Below, in pieces: positions 10,501 through 17,400 of a stretch of 34,629 nt of DNA. Both the position numbers and the translations under genes were made by a program. The notes under the pieces are model-generated. The model was given only the letters and a program-made list of their open reading frames with translations. It made no database searches and was not told the DNA's origin. The stretch covers positions 1-34,629 of IMG/VR virus record IMGVR_UViG_3300021356_000071; one strand, written 5' to 3'. The stretch comes from a virus. Each line of letters begins with the position of its first letter. The first letter of the stretch is position 1.

Positions 10501-12015
10501 AACTCACTAATTATTGATAGAGTTCAAGGTAATATTGCAGTTGATGCTTCATCAACTCTATTCTATGTTGGTACTGGTGGAACCGCAAATATCAGCGGTG
10601 CATCAAATGTTAAATATGCAGAAACTCTAAGTGATGGACTTCACCTTAAAGTTCGTCATTCAAATCACGGAATGTATTCTGTTAATAACTTTGTTACTCT
10701 ATCTGGAATTCAACCAGATCAAAAACCATCAAAAATTGAAGCAAAGTATACTCCATCCGCAACTGGAGATTTGGTTGTAGAAAACGTTGGCATTTTCACT
10801 AGTTTTGAAAATGTTCCAGTTGATAATACAAATCCTGGTTATATTATTATTGATGACGAAATCATTAAATACACTGGAGTAAATACTTCTGCAAATTCCT
10901 TACAAGGAATCAGCAGAGCACAAGATAACACCATTGCTGAGGAACACTCAATCAATGAACCAGTGTATAAGTATGAAATGAATGGTGTTTCTCTTAGAAG
11001 AATCAATAAAAAACATGATTTTTCTGAAGTTAATCACTCACTGTTCCCGATTGACATTGATTCTTATCACATTAAGATTGATGCATCTGAGTCTGGAACA
11101 GATAGAACTACTGGAAATGCCAATTCATTCCCAGTTCTATTCTTCAACGAAGATAAGAAGTGTGGTTCTTATGATCAACTATCACTTAAGAACTCTAATA
11201 GAACTCCACATGCAACCCAAAACATCCCATTCAATGCTCTAACTCCTAATCTACAAACTGCAATTCCTGAGGGAACTACAGTTTCTGCGAAAGTTAGAAC
11301 TTTCTCTGGAGGTTCTCCTGACAATCTAACTCAAGTATCATTCAATGATCAAGGATTTGAACCTATTAGTTTGGAGAGTACTAATTTCTTTGAGACTCCA
11401 AGAATAATTTGTTCTAAGGTCAATGAAGATGAACATCTACAAGATTTCCCTGGTAAGAAATCATTCACAATTGAAGTTTCTCTTGAAACCACTGATCCAA
11501 AAGTTTCTCCAATGATTGACTTGGATAGAGTCAATGCTATTTTAACTACAAATAGAATTAACTCTAAGATCACGAATTTCTCTACTGACGGTAGAGTTAA
11601 CTCCCTGACAGAGGATCCAAGTGCAGCAACTTATGTTACTAAGATCATTAAACTCGAAAAAGGATCTGATAATTTGAAAGTATTCTTTGATGCATACAGA
11701 CATTCTAGTAATGACATCAGAGTTCTTTACAGATTGTTTAGAACAGATACTGATGAATCTAATCAATCCTACGAGTTGTTCCCTGGTTATAGAAACCTTG
11801 ATGCAAATGGAAATGTAGTTAGTGCTTCAGATAATGATGGTCTACCAGATAAGATCGTCGATTTCTCTAACACTGATGATGATTTTAGGAGTTATGAATA
11901 TACTGCGAAAAATCTCCCCTTATTTAATGGATTCCAAGTTAAAATCGTTATGAATGGAACTAATTTGGCAAAAGTTCCTTTGATTCGTGATCTCAGAGTT
12001 ATCGCAACTGCTTGA
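4507..12015 (+). CDS. Giant DUF4815-type tail/baseplate structural protein (2502 aa)
   Basis: The N terminus (ASPYFDDF...YQRVLFKPGTPIQARELTTLQSI, residues about 9-43) is the hallmark of the DUF4815 family of virion proteins in T4-like cyanophages and other marine phages. The protein stands where T4 has genes 9-12. Later features: several segments with a GE-x-V-x-G...SGA pattern (near residues 95-110, 860-880, 1455-1475, 1535-1550); two Arg-rich tracts (residues about 1327-1367 and 1637-1667); the WVDPLAQSF motif at about 1666-1674, followed by a conserved beta-rich domain; a GGTGYAFGD repeat near 1960; an IIIDDEIIKYTG...RAQDNT module at about 2115-2150; and a compact C-terminal domain ending LIRDLRVIATA. 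Likely a peripheral baseplate or fibre-attachment component; the exact role is unknown. A GGAG at 4491-4494 may serve as ribosome binding site. Confidence 0.85.
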   Translation: MAQNINLNASPYFDDFDASNSYQRVLFKPGTPIQARELTTLQSILQDQVEQFGKHFFKEGSVVIPGQIAYDPDYFYVQIDANHLGVPVEIYLDALVGQTIKGQISGVKAKVVNYITSSTSERGNATLYVKYSTGSENDEGANGNQKTVFDAGENLVVTQDVKYSLSTIRSESTFATTLLTDSVGEGSVAKIAEGVYFIRGFFVNVPAQEVILDQYGDTPSYRVGLFINEEITVASTENPDLFDNARGFSNFAAPGADRLKITTTLIKKSLDDLNDEDFIELLRIENGIVQKFVKDSTYNVISDELARRTYDESGHYYVTPFSIEVKESLNDQIGNDGVYLPNQQTQSGITPSDDFISLQISPGKAYVRGYEVETISTTSLDVPKARTTELKENSSVPFTLGRQFELNNVHGSLPVGFSTSTVSLRSERTVSGGTAAGLEIGVARVYDLKLKNADYQNDATPFVVSLYDVQTYNYINLNSTIDLALPAYIEGKNSSAHGYLVEAVSGSNQLKLYQVSGTFIPNEQIKINGEDDSRTIQDVRDYSMNDVKQLHSSTAAFTADILLNRGIAIAPQGDQFSITSGGVIKSPNQTFSVGIQTGDIVAYAQEGDTVPTFNKVTAVSASAKTITVSATTAVTGVSNGALPGSTITVTNVLKLVPQEFNLNEAYLYAPLEEINVSDTNLSESNIVVRKAYDVTISGNGLNQTLETDNSMTLEPFDEEDYNLTYTSTGAIESLDNSKLTVNGRTITLQDLSVASGSARLTVTFKKKDLTPKSKVYNRNAVLIVDKSSKEGSGTATTSFQDGLTFGKIFGTRVQDKQICLNVPDVQDVLAIFESNDENEPELPKLTLTNFNANILNTIKGEYIKGETSGAVATVVVNNATNQVDFVYLNEQSFQVDEKVTFAESQVTANVSAISVGDRDILPNFSLVPNQKPQFCDYSYLERNSDSAAPTRKLKVIFNHYVLNADDPGDFVTVDSYEKQRYKSEIPILEDGVAGCDIIDVRPRVVPFDVATATRSPFEYNARAFAKATNSSPFNFVSDKAINLDYNFYLGRIDRIYLNKDGEFFLAEGVPSKEPKEPQVIDGSLDVGTITVPPYVFKTDDVEVVLTPHKRYRMIDISQLEDRITSVENYTALSLLETETKNLTIRDSQTGLDRFKSGFFVDNFRSVFGGETAASDYRCSIDTLEGHLRPTHYTTAIDLLLGSEAVIGSSGTPDPAADLRFVQDLGTPNTIKKGDVVCLNYDDVVYFANKFATRSENVNPFHVVNWIGAIELNPATDTWIETKKTKRTADIEGNYKTTMQQTGADSNTGLAPVEWGSWNTTWRGTQVTGRNTRRTRVDSRRIGRTTTTGPRRSRGRLRTTRTTRRDTFIQFTNTTTLTTTRQQRTGTQLKVAERFDSTSLGDRVVSTEVIHTMRSRNIEFIARRMKSNGRVYPFFDNVDMSKYVIPKLIEIEMVSGTFQVGEVLVGNSGAVSIRVRVATADHKYGPYNAPDQTYKQNPYKTGEILPKAYSTTSSIVNIDTAGLELQSASGYYGYIVKDMKLVGQSSGAVAKIKDVRLKADNSGTIIGSLFLPDPTLSSTPSFSTGTKTFSLTSSKTKSTIVGTKDSEAETTYSASGTLQNVENLTLRMRNADVERNTQTQGRTRQRTRTRQRARTTFRDRTTTQRRWVDPLAQSFEVPDTNGIFISKVDFFFRTVDTAGLPVTCQIRTMQTGLPTQTIVPFGETVLTPDQVSVSNDSSVPTTFEFPSPVYLAPNQAYCFVLLSASNEYNVWISRMGEVDVSTLDKAESEQIIVAQQPLLGSLFKSQNGATWDPAQYEDLKLTAYRAEFFEGSSTARFYNPDLDIGNNQIASLDLNPLETTSKSILVGIAKSLSTAETGALTPGVKVLQQSNPGFSGNLRSLVGAIGISSDLTITNAGTAFTSASTTYSNVDLISLTGKGSGAKATVTVNGGVAVAATVSIGGTGYAFGDSLTVDYADTGNFGKNLILSIPNTVGVISAFNSLIIDRVQGNIAVDASSTLFYVGTGGTANISGASNVKYAETLSDGLHLKVRHSNHGMYSVNNFVTLSGIQPDQKPSKIEAKYTPSATGDLVVENVGIFTSFENVPVDNTNPGYIIIDDEIIKYTGVNTSANSLQGISRAQDNTIAEEHSINEPVYKYEMNGVSLRRINKKHDFSEVNHSLFPIDIDSYHIKIDASESGTDRTTGNANSFPVLFFNEDKKCGSYDQLSLKNSNRTPHATQNIPFNALTPNLQTAIPEGTTVSAKVRTFSGGSPDNLTQVSFNDQGFEPISLESTNFFETPRIICSKVNEDEHLQDFPGKKSFTIEVSLETTDPKVSPMIDLDRVNAILTTNRINSKITNFSTDGRVNSLTEDPSAATYVTKIIKLEKGSDNLKVFFDAYRHSSNDIRVLYRLFRTDTDESNQSYELFPGYRNLDANGNVVSASDNDGLPDKIVDFSNTDDDFRSYEYTAKNLPLFNGFQVKIVMNGTNLAKVPLIRDLRVIATA
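8485..8607 (+). other. Arg-rich tract 1 in the DUF4815-type protein
   Basis: The stretch encodes about 41 residues (about 1327-1367) of which 15 are Arg, mixed with Thr and Gly (for example NTRRTRVDSRR and RRSRGRLRTTRTTRR), with a single Asp before the final DTF. It is strongly basic and low-complexity, unlike the acidic or neutral beta-rich sequence on both sides. It is in frame with no sign of a shift. Confidence 0.85.
9412..9507 (+). other. Arg-rich tract 2 in the DUF4815-type protein
   Basis: A second basic tract at about residues 1637-1667 has 11 Arg in about 30 residues in an alternating R-x-R pattern (GRTRQRTRTRQRART). It ends directly at the RRWVDPLAQSF motif. The placement immediately before that conserved domain suggests a hinge, docking strand or processing region, which is inference. 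Confidence 0.85.
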
Positions 12016-12016
12016 T

Positions 12017-12244
12017 ATGGAAAAACGACCAGTTAAAGACATTCCTGGGTTATTTCGTTTAGACAGCGGAGCAATCGTAAATTGCTCCGACTCTGAATAT
12101 AATAATTATATGGAAGCAAAAAAACTCAAGTTAAAAGAACTTGAAGAAAAACAAAGTGAAAAAGAAGAAATCCAACAATTAAAGTCGGATGTGGAAGATT
12201 TAAAAGACATGTTAAAACTGGTCTTAAATAAATTGGATAAATAG
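12017..12244 (+). CDS. Small coiled-coil protein (75 aa)
   Basis: ATG at 12017 lies one base after the DUF4815 gene stop (TGA at 12013-12015) and gives MEKRPVKDIPGLFRLDSGAIVN; a longer in-frame start at 11987 would overlap the upstream gene by about 30 bases and is less likely. Residues 1-28 are a compact RPVKDIPGL...GAIVN motif that I associate with small conserved proteins of cyanomyoviruses. Residues about 33-75 are a charged Lys/Glu/Leu helix with heptad-like spacing (LKELEEKQSEKEEIQQLKSD), so a coiled coil is likely. A trimeric or dimeric adaptor between tail parts is plausible, but no function is established. It ends in AAATAG, which forms part of the late-promoter-like box at 12236-12243. 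Confidence 0.75.
   Translation: MEKRPVKDIPGLFRLDSGAIVNCSDSEYNNYMEAKKLKLKELEEKQSEKEEIQQLKSDVEDLKDMLKLVLNKLDK
12236..12243 (+). promoter_or_regulatory. Candidate late promoter GATAAATA overlapping a stop codon
   Basis: GATAAATA differs from TATAAATA only at the first base. Its last two bases belong to the TAG stop of the 75-aa gene. A start near 12249 would leave a leader of about 17 bases before the ATG at 12266. Confidence 0.45.
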
Positions 12245-12265
12245 CTAAAACTGTAAGTTCTAATA

Positions 12266-12601
12266 ATGGCGGCAAGGAATGTAAATCTAGTTCTTGAGCA
12301 GGGTGTTGACTTTCAAGCCACTTTTACCATTAATAACGCATTTAACAATGCACCTTTGAATCTTACTGGTTATACTGGAATCTCTTCCATAAGAAAACAC
12401 CCATCCTCAACAACTGCATATCCACTGACAGTATCTTTTCCAGATCGTTTGAAGGGAAAGGTAAAAGTTTCTATGGGATACACTGCCTCAAGTGCAATTG
12501 AAGGTGGTCGTTATGTTTATGATCTAATTTTGGTGTCCACGAACGATTACAGAACAAGAGCTGTTCAAGGTAATGTTCTAGTAACCCCAGGTGTTGTCTG
12601 A
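12266..12601 (+). CDS. Small Ig-like tail/baseplate structural protein (111 aa)
   Basis: The sequence is beta-rich. Its opening (NLVLEQGVDFQATFTI...PLNLTGYTGISSIRKHPSS) resembles the N-terminal Ig-like domain of phage baseplate upper proteins (BppU-type: pattern of an Asp/Phe-rich strand, then P-L-N-L-T-G, then a strand with basic residues). It ends with a strand pair (GRYVYDLILVS...VQGNVLVTPGVV) common in such domains. The match is by pattern only. The stop codon TGA shares its final A with the ATG of the next gene (TGATG), so translation is probably coupled. A role as an adaptor joining a fibre to the baseplate is inference. No clear Shine-Dalgarno is seen before its ATG. Confidence 0.7.
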   Translation: MAARNVNLVLEQGVDFQATFTINNAFNNAPLNLTGYTGISSIRKHPSSTTAYPLTVSFPDRLKGKVKVSMGYTASSAIEGGRYVYDLILVSTNDYRTRAVQGNVLVTPGVV

Positions 12602-13278
12602 TGGCAGAATACGTAGTATCAGTAGATCAAAGTCCAGAATATGATGTTGGTGTCAATTATGAGATACCATCAAAATCTATTCAGAATGCCAATCTTATTC
12701 TGGATCATCTGAACTCTCAGTTCGATGGATCAAAGACATTATTTGCATTAACTCATAATAGCAATGTCTATGCTCCTATAAATGATCAACAAATTATAGT
12801 TGTTAAAAACAATTTGGTCCTAGAACCACTTGAAGATTATAATATTTCTGGTAGTAATATACAGTTTACTGTTGCACCTACCTCAAGCGACGATGTATTC
12901 ATTATTGCTTTACAGTATACCGCTGATTTAACCAGAACGGTTAATTTTATTGTAGATTCTGGATCTGCAGATATGAATACTGGTTTGAAAGGTTCACTGA
13001 CACTAGATGTGACAGGTACTATTGAACACGTTCAAATAATGTCTGACCAAGTTGGAAGTGTTCAGGTAGAGATTAAAAAGTCAAATTATACATCCTTTCC
13101 GACAAGTAATAGCATAACAAATAGTCAATACATCAGCATAAGTAACGGTCAAATTGTCAGAGATGATACCCTAAATAATTGGGATAATATAATCCGATCG
13201 GGTGACATACTGCAATTTGAAGTCATTTCGGTCAGTAATATCAGGAGATTTCTAATCTCTTTGAAATTAAATTTATAA
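12601..13278 (+). CDS. Tail structural protein with shared SQFxG/EPLxDYN module (225 aa)
   Basis: Translation starts in the overlapping TGATG after the 111-aa gene, with CAGG about nine bases upstream. Residues about 30-105 hold the motif series LNSQFDGS, FALTHN, VVKNNLVLEPLEDYNISGS, IQFTVAPTS and FIIALQY. This is the same series as SQFNGF, FTLTQT, YVNDILQEPRKAYNFRGS, IFTEAPK in the gp7-like protein, so the two share a domain. Residues about 110-225 form a second beta-rich domain ending GDILQFEVISVSNIRRFLISLKLNL, suggestive of a small jelly-roll or trimeric fibre head, but not recognised. The 3' end overlaps a consensus late promoter. Likely a virion protein of the baseplate periphery. Confidence 0.75.
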   Translation: MAEYVVSVDQSPEYDVGVNYEIPSKSIQNANLILDHLNSQFDGSKTLFALTHNSNVYAPINDQQIIVVKNNLVLEPLEDYNISGSNIQFTVAPTSSDDVFIIALQYTADLTRTVNFIVDSGSADMNTGLKGSLTLDVTGTIEHVQIMSDQVGSVQVEIKKSNYTSFPTSNSITNSQYISISNGQIVRDDTLNNWDNIIRSGDILQFEVISVSNIRRFLISLKLNL

Positions 13279-13281
13279 ATA
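13274..13281 (+). promoter_or_regulatory. Consensus late promoter TATAAATA before the 335-aa gene
   Basis: This is a perfect match to the T4 late promoter octamer, overlapping the stop codon (TAA 13276-13278) of the 225-aa gene. A start near 13287 would give a leader of about 38 bases with a good Shine-Dalgarno (GAAGGGAG, ending at 13315) nine bases from the ATG at 13325. Confidence 0.75.
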
Positions 13282-13324
13282 ACAATAGTTATTTCATCTG
13301 TAGCCAAGAAGGGAGTTGTTTTAA

Positions 13325-14332
13325 ATGGCACTATTAGTCCCCAATATTGGAGAACTTGAATCACTAAGGTACTTGGTTGCAAATAACAACCACGTTCCTA
13401 CTCTTGGTGATCAGTCCCCCAGAAACCTTGTTCTCAAACTGTTCACATCGAACACCACCCCAGCGGAGTCTGACGTACCTTCGCCAACCGCATATTTTGA
13501 ACCATATGGTGTAGGTAACACCAACGCATATGGTTATACACCTACGACTGGTTATCCATTCTGCGTAAACAACAGAACTGATCAAGCGTATACCCAACAG
13601 ACAGGTATCCTTCTCAACGGTTCTCGTTGGACTATTGCTCAGGTTGGTTCTGGTACTACTGCAACGTATCCAGAACAGACTTTCACATTCAGTGGTGCTG
13701 CTGGTGACGTATACGGCTACTACGTTACTCGCGCTAACAATATGCCAACTACTGTACAAGGTGTTGTACATGGAGCGGACGTTGGTATTGGAACCACAGT
13801 AAGTCTTGGAAACAACTCTGACCCCGTTATTGGTGTTATTGGTAACTCATATCTCACAGTTGACGCTAACCAGAGTGTAGATGGTATCACTCTTGGAATG
13901 GTTGTTGGAGGTAATGCTGGTATTGTAACGGGAACTAAGGTTATTGGTGTTGACAGAGCACTGAAAGTTATCTACTTGGATAATGCACTGATTGATAACA
14001 TTCAGGTTGCAACCGATCCCGATGTTACATTCAGTTTCTCCAAGATTTCCGCGACTAACCACGGATTAGTTGCTGGTGACATCATTTATGTTGCTGCAGG
14101 TACTGCAAACACCACTACCGCATCCGCAACTTATACCGTATTTGATGTACCAAACAACAACGAGTTTACAACAACTCCTGCACTTAACCCAACTCAAAAT
14201 GCTGTTGGTGGTGCTGGAACCTGTACTCTCTACTCTAGCATCATGTATGCTGAGAGATTCACCAACGGACCATACACGATCCAAAACAACGGTGACCAAA
14301 TTAAGATCACACTGAATGTCGCACTTGACTGA
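13325..14332 (+). CDS. Probable abundant virion structural protein (335 aa)
   Basis: The N terminus MALLVPNIGELESLRYLV and the segment TYPEQTFTFSGAAGDVYGYYVTRANN (residues about 118-143) are familiar from conserved structural proteins in marine T4-like phages. The C terminus (AERFTNGPYTIQNNGDQIKITLNVALD) closes the same beta-sandwich type. Between them, residues about 150-290 look like an insert containing GMVVGGNAGIVTGTKVIGV and NHGLVAGDIIYVAAG, two modules that also occur in the giant fibre. The gene has its own consensus late promoter, a strong Shine-Dalgarno, a hairpin terminator downstream and more C-ending codons (AAC, ACC, TTC) than its neighbours, all consistent with high late expression. 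The exact place in the virion is unknown; a short fibre or whisker-like decoration is possible. Confidence 0.75.
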   Translation: MALLVPNIGELESLRYLVANNNHVPTLGDQSPRNLVLKLFTSNTTPAESDVPSPTAYFEPYGVGNTNAYGYTPTTGYPFCVNNRTDQAYTQQTGILLNGSRWTIAQVGSGTTATYPEQTFTFSGAAGDVYGYYVTRANNMPTTVQGVVHGADVGIGTTVSLGNNSDPVIGVIGNSYLTVDANQSVDGITLGMVVGGNAGIVTGTKVIGVDRALKVIYLDNALIDNIQVATDPDVTFSFSKISATNHGLVAGDIIYVAAGTANTTTASATYTVFDVPNNNEFTTTPALNPTQNAVGGAGTCTLYSSIMYAERFTNGPYTIQNNGDQIKITLNVALD

Positions 14333-14371
14333 TATTATATCTTTTTTCTTAATTTAATAGTTTTGAATTGT

Positions 14372-14403
14372 GAGGGGGTTGCTTATTATGAAGCGATCCC
14401 CTC
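14372..14403 (+). terminator. Hairpin terminator after the 335-aa gene
   Basis: GAGGGGGTTGCTT pairs with AAGCGATCCCCTC to give a 13-bp stem (two G-T pairs) around a six-base loop. It is followed by CTTTGTG, a weak T tract, so termination may be partial. It sits in the largest intergenic gap (14333-14439), which otherwise holds only an AT-rich stretch and the 1089-aa gene's ribosome binding site (TTAGG near 14428). Confidence 0.7.
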
Positions 14404-14439
14404 CTTTGTGATCTCTAAACTATATGTTAGGTCGTACTG

Positions 14440-17400
14440 ATGCCAAGCGTCTATAAGTTTAATCTGGAACAAGCGGATTTTCCTTATGAACAGGAAGATT
14501 ATGGAACTCTTTCGGGTTCCGTATCATCTACTGTTGATTATGGAAGTGGTCTGCCTGTTCAGAATGAACCAGACTATAGTACAGACCTTTATTATCCCCC
14601 AACTCCAACTCCCTCCACTCCGCCAGGGTTACCTTATTTAAATTTCGGATTTATTTACGAAACTCAGGATCAATATCCTGGCGGCGGACTCACTACAAGT
14701 GGACTTATTGGAGAGGCTAAGACTACTAAAGATTACACACCCCCACTTGACCTTTACATCATTCTTGCTGGAGAAGTACTCAAGAAACTTGTTAAGGTCT
14801 GGGTTGGTACTGGTCAACTCTTCGAGATAAGAGAAGACGGTGGTATAAGATTAATAAGACAAACTGGCGAAGCTTCGGGAACTCTCCGATTCGACGAAAG
14901 CACCGTGGGTGCTACGGAGAAAGTCTCCTTTAACCCACCAGAGAACAACCAACTATACAGCATTTCGGGATCTTCTGTTGAGAAGTTTGTAGCTAATACT
15001 CCAGAAGACACCATACTGTTCTCTGCTGGTGGCGTTGGCCTAACCAAACAAGAGTGGAATTACGGATATTACGGAGACGATAACGATCCTGGCACATCAG
15101 GTATTGTTACACTTGGTGCAGGTTCTGTACCTACTGGTGTTTCATTCATCGTCGAACTGGACGGTAATGGATCACTATTCAGTCTTGGCGAGAAAGACGA
15201 AAGTGTAACTTGGAGTTATAACAAATCTTCTATCGGATTTGGCACAGAAGATTGGGGTTATGTTTACGAACAGGCAGCTCCAATTAATTGGGGATTTATT
15301 ACCGATCCCGTTGGTGGAAGTGATCAGAACTGGGGACTTATTACCGAAACGGATTTCACCGAGTTGCCTTTCGGTTCAATCCTCTTCGATCAGACTGTAG
15401 AAGGCGATACAAGACTATTATATCTCTATCAAGTTACTGGTGCTGGTACTTCTGGTGGTATCACCATCTCAGGCAGACCTCTCGTCCATCCAGAGGTCGA
15501 TTATACGCCTCATTATGGTATTGACCAGAACATTGGTATCGGGACCACTGGCATCCAAATTAGTGGTGAGATCGAAAATCCAATCAGAACCTTTGCACAT
15601 GAGGGTTCTGGTAATATCAGGTTCTTACGATCCGTATTCGAGGGTAGTAATCTCACTCTTGATGGATCAACTCCAACATTTGATAGTGATCAACACTATT
15701 GGGATTCTACTCAAGGTATTGCAGCCAAAGAAAGCTTTACTGGAGATCCCCCAGAAGGCGTTGTACTTTACACCGCTTCTGGTACTGCAGCTGAGACATT
15801 TATTGCTCAAACTCCAGAAGATGTCGTTCTCTTCAAAATATCTGGAGAAATTGAAGAACCTCTTCTCACGTTCAGTGAAGTTGGTGTTCCTGGAATTATT
15901 ACTCTCACAGGAACCGCTGTCGAACGTCAGACTGATGATTATGCTGGTGTTGGAATTGCGACCTTTGTTGGTGATGCAGTTACTCAACCTATTGGTGTAT
16001 TTGGTCAAGGTGGCACATCCACTGACGGTGGCGGTATTACCATCCTCGGTGAACTTAACCATCCAAATATTGATTACACGCCACATTATGGTATTGACCA
16101 GAATATTGGTGTTGGTACAACTGGTATCCTGTTCTCTATTGGTCCAGGTGGATTTGATATTCTCGGAAATCCAATTGGTGGAAGATACTACTCACCAATT
16201 TACCCAGGTAATGCAGGTGGAGTTGAAGGACCTGGTAGTCCTGGTATTGGCACCTTTAGACTTAATGATAATAGAGAACTTACTGTCACGAGAGCTCTAC
16301 TACCATACTTTGGTAGAGGTACTATTAATGTCACAGGTATTGCTTCTGAGGCATTTGGCAATCAAGTCGATGATGATGTAAATGTAATCCTATTCAATAT
16401 AAGTGGAGACGCTATAGAGCGTCCTGTTCAGGTATATGGTTACTATGGTGATGATCGTGATCCAGGCACTTCTGGAATTATCACCATATCTACCCAAACT
16501 ACTGAAACAGTAGAGAAAGTTGCATATGATTATGTTGGATCTGGAAGTGCTAACTTCTCTGGTGCTGCTTCTGATGTCAGATTAGTAACTGCATACGAGG
16601 CATCTGGAACTCTCTTCGTTCAGGGAGGATCCGCAGAGGCAACAACTGCAGATCCTGCAGATGAAACAGTACTTTATACTTTCTCTGGAAACGCTCTAGA
16701 ATCTTACAACAGAGCTCCTGTTATTGGATCGGGAACTCTGACCATAAGTGGTGCTGCTTCCGATATCAAGACTACTGTCGATGAAGTCGGATCTGGTGTT
16801 ATTGAATTTAGTGATCGTGCTATTGCTCGAGTTAGATACATTCCTTCAATCTTTGGCAGTGTACTGTTCAAAGTTGGAACGAATCTTGATATTACTTGTG
16901 ATAATGATATACTCGAATGCGATTACTTTAGTGATGCTCTACACTCACTCACTAAAGATCTTACTGATGAGAATGAGACTGCATCTCTCGCAGTTTCTGG
17001 TTCTGCTGGAACTAGAGAAGTTGATCTATTCCAGGATTATACAACCACTGGAAATCTCACATTCTCCAGTTCTGCTACAGAAAGGTTTGTATTTACTCCA
17101 GAAACTTCTGGTACGTTATCCATTACAGGGATTGCAGAAGAATCTTATTCGAGAGCAAACTTCTCTGGTTCTGGAACATTCTCTACTCTCAATGGAGCTG
17201 CAGAGAAATTCAGATTCAACCCAGTTGGTGGAACTATTCTTTATGACATTGGTGGATCTTCTACTACAAGAATTGAAAAAGAATATACAGCAGTCGGACT
17301 CGGATTTGCAACGTTCTCTGGTTCTGCAGAAACTAGAATTGAAAGAGAACTTAGAGTTTCTAACACCGTCCTATTCCAAGTTTCTGGTGAACTTAATCAT

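Noticed and set aside
11987-12016. Upstream ATG extending the 75-aa gene to 85 aa
   Set aside because: It would overlap the DUF4815 gene by about 30 bases; the ATG at 12017 matches the compact stop-start junctions seen elsewhere here and begins the conserved-looking RPVKDIPGL sequence.
13364-13771. Minus-strand open frame opposite the 335-aa gene (135 codons)
   Set aside because: Antisense shadow of a conserved, strongly signalled + strand gene.
14333-14439. tRNA or small RNA gene in the largest gap
   Set aside because: Only one simple hairpin with a short loop is present; no cloverleaf or T-loop consensus is visible.
15440-16381. Long Leu-rich open frame (313 codons) overlapping the 1089-aa gene on the same strand
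   Set aside because: It is a frame-shifted reading of a repeat gene. The repeated GGT/TCT/ATT codons avoid stops in that frame, and the product is low-complexity Leu/Val with no ribosome binding site.
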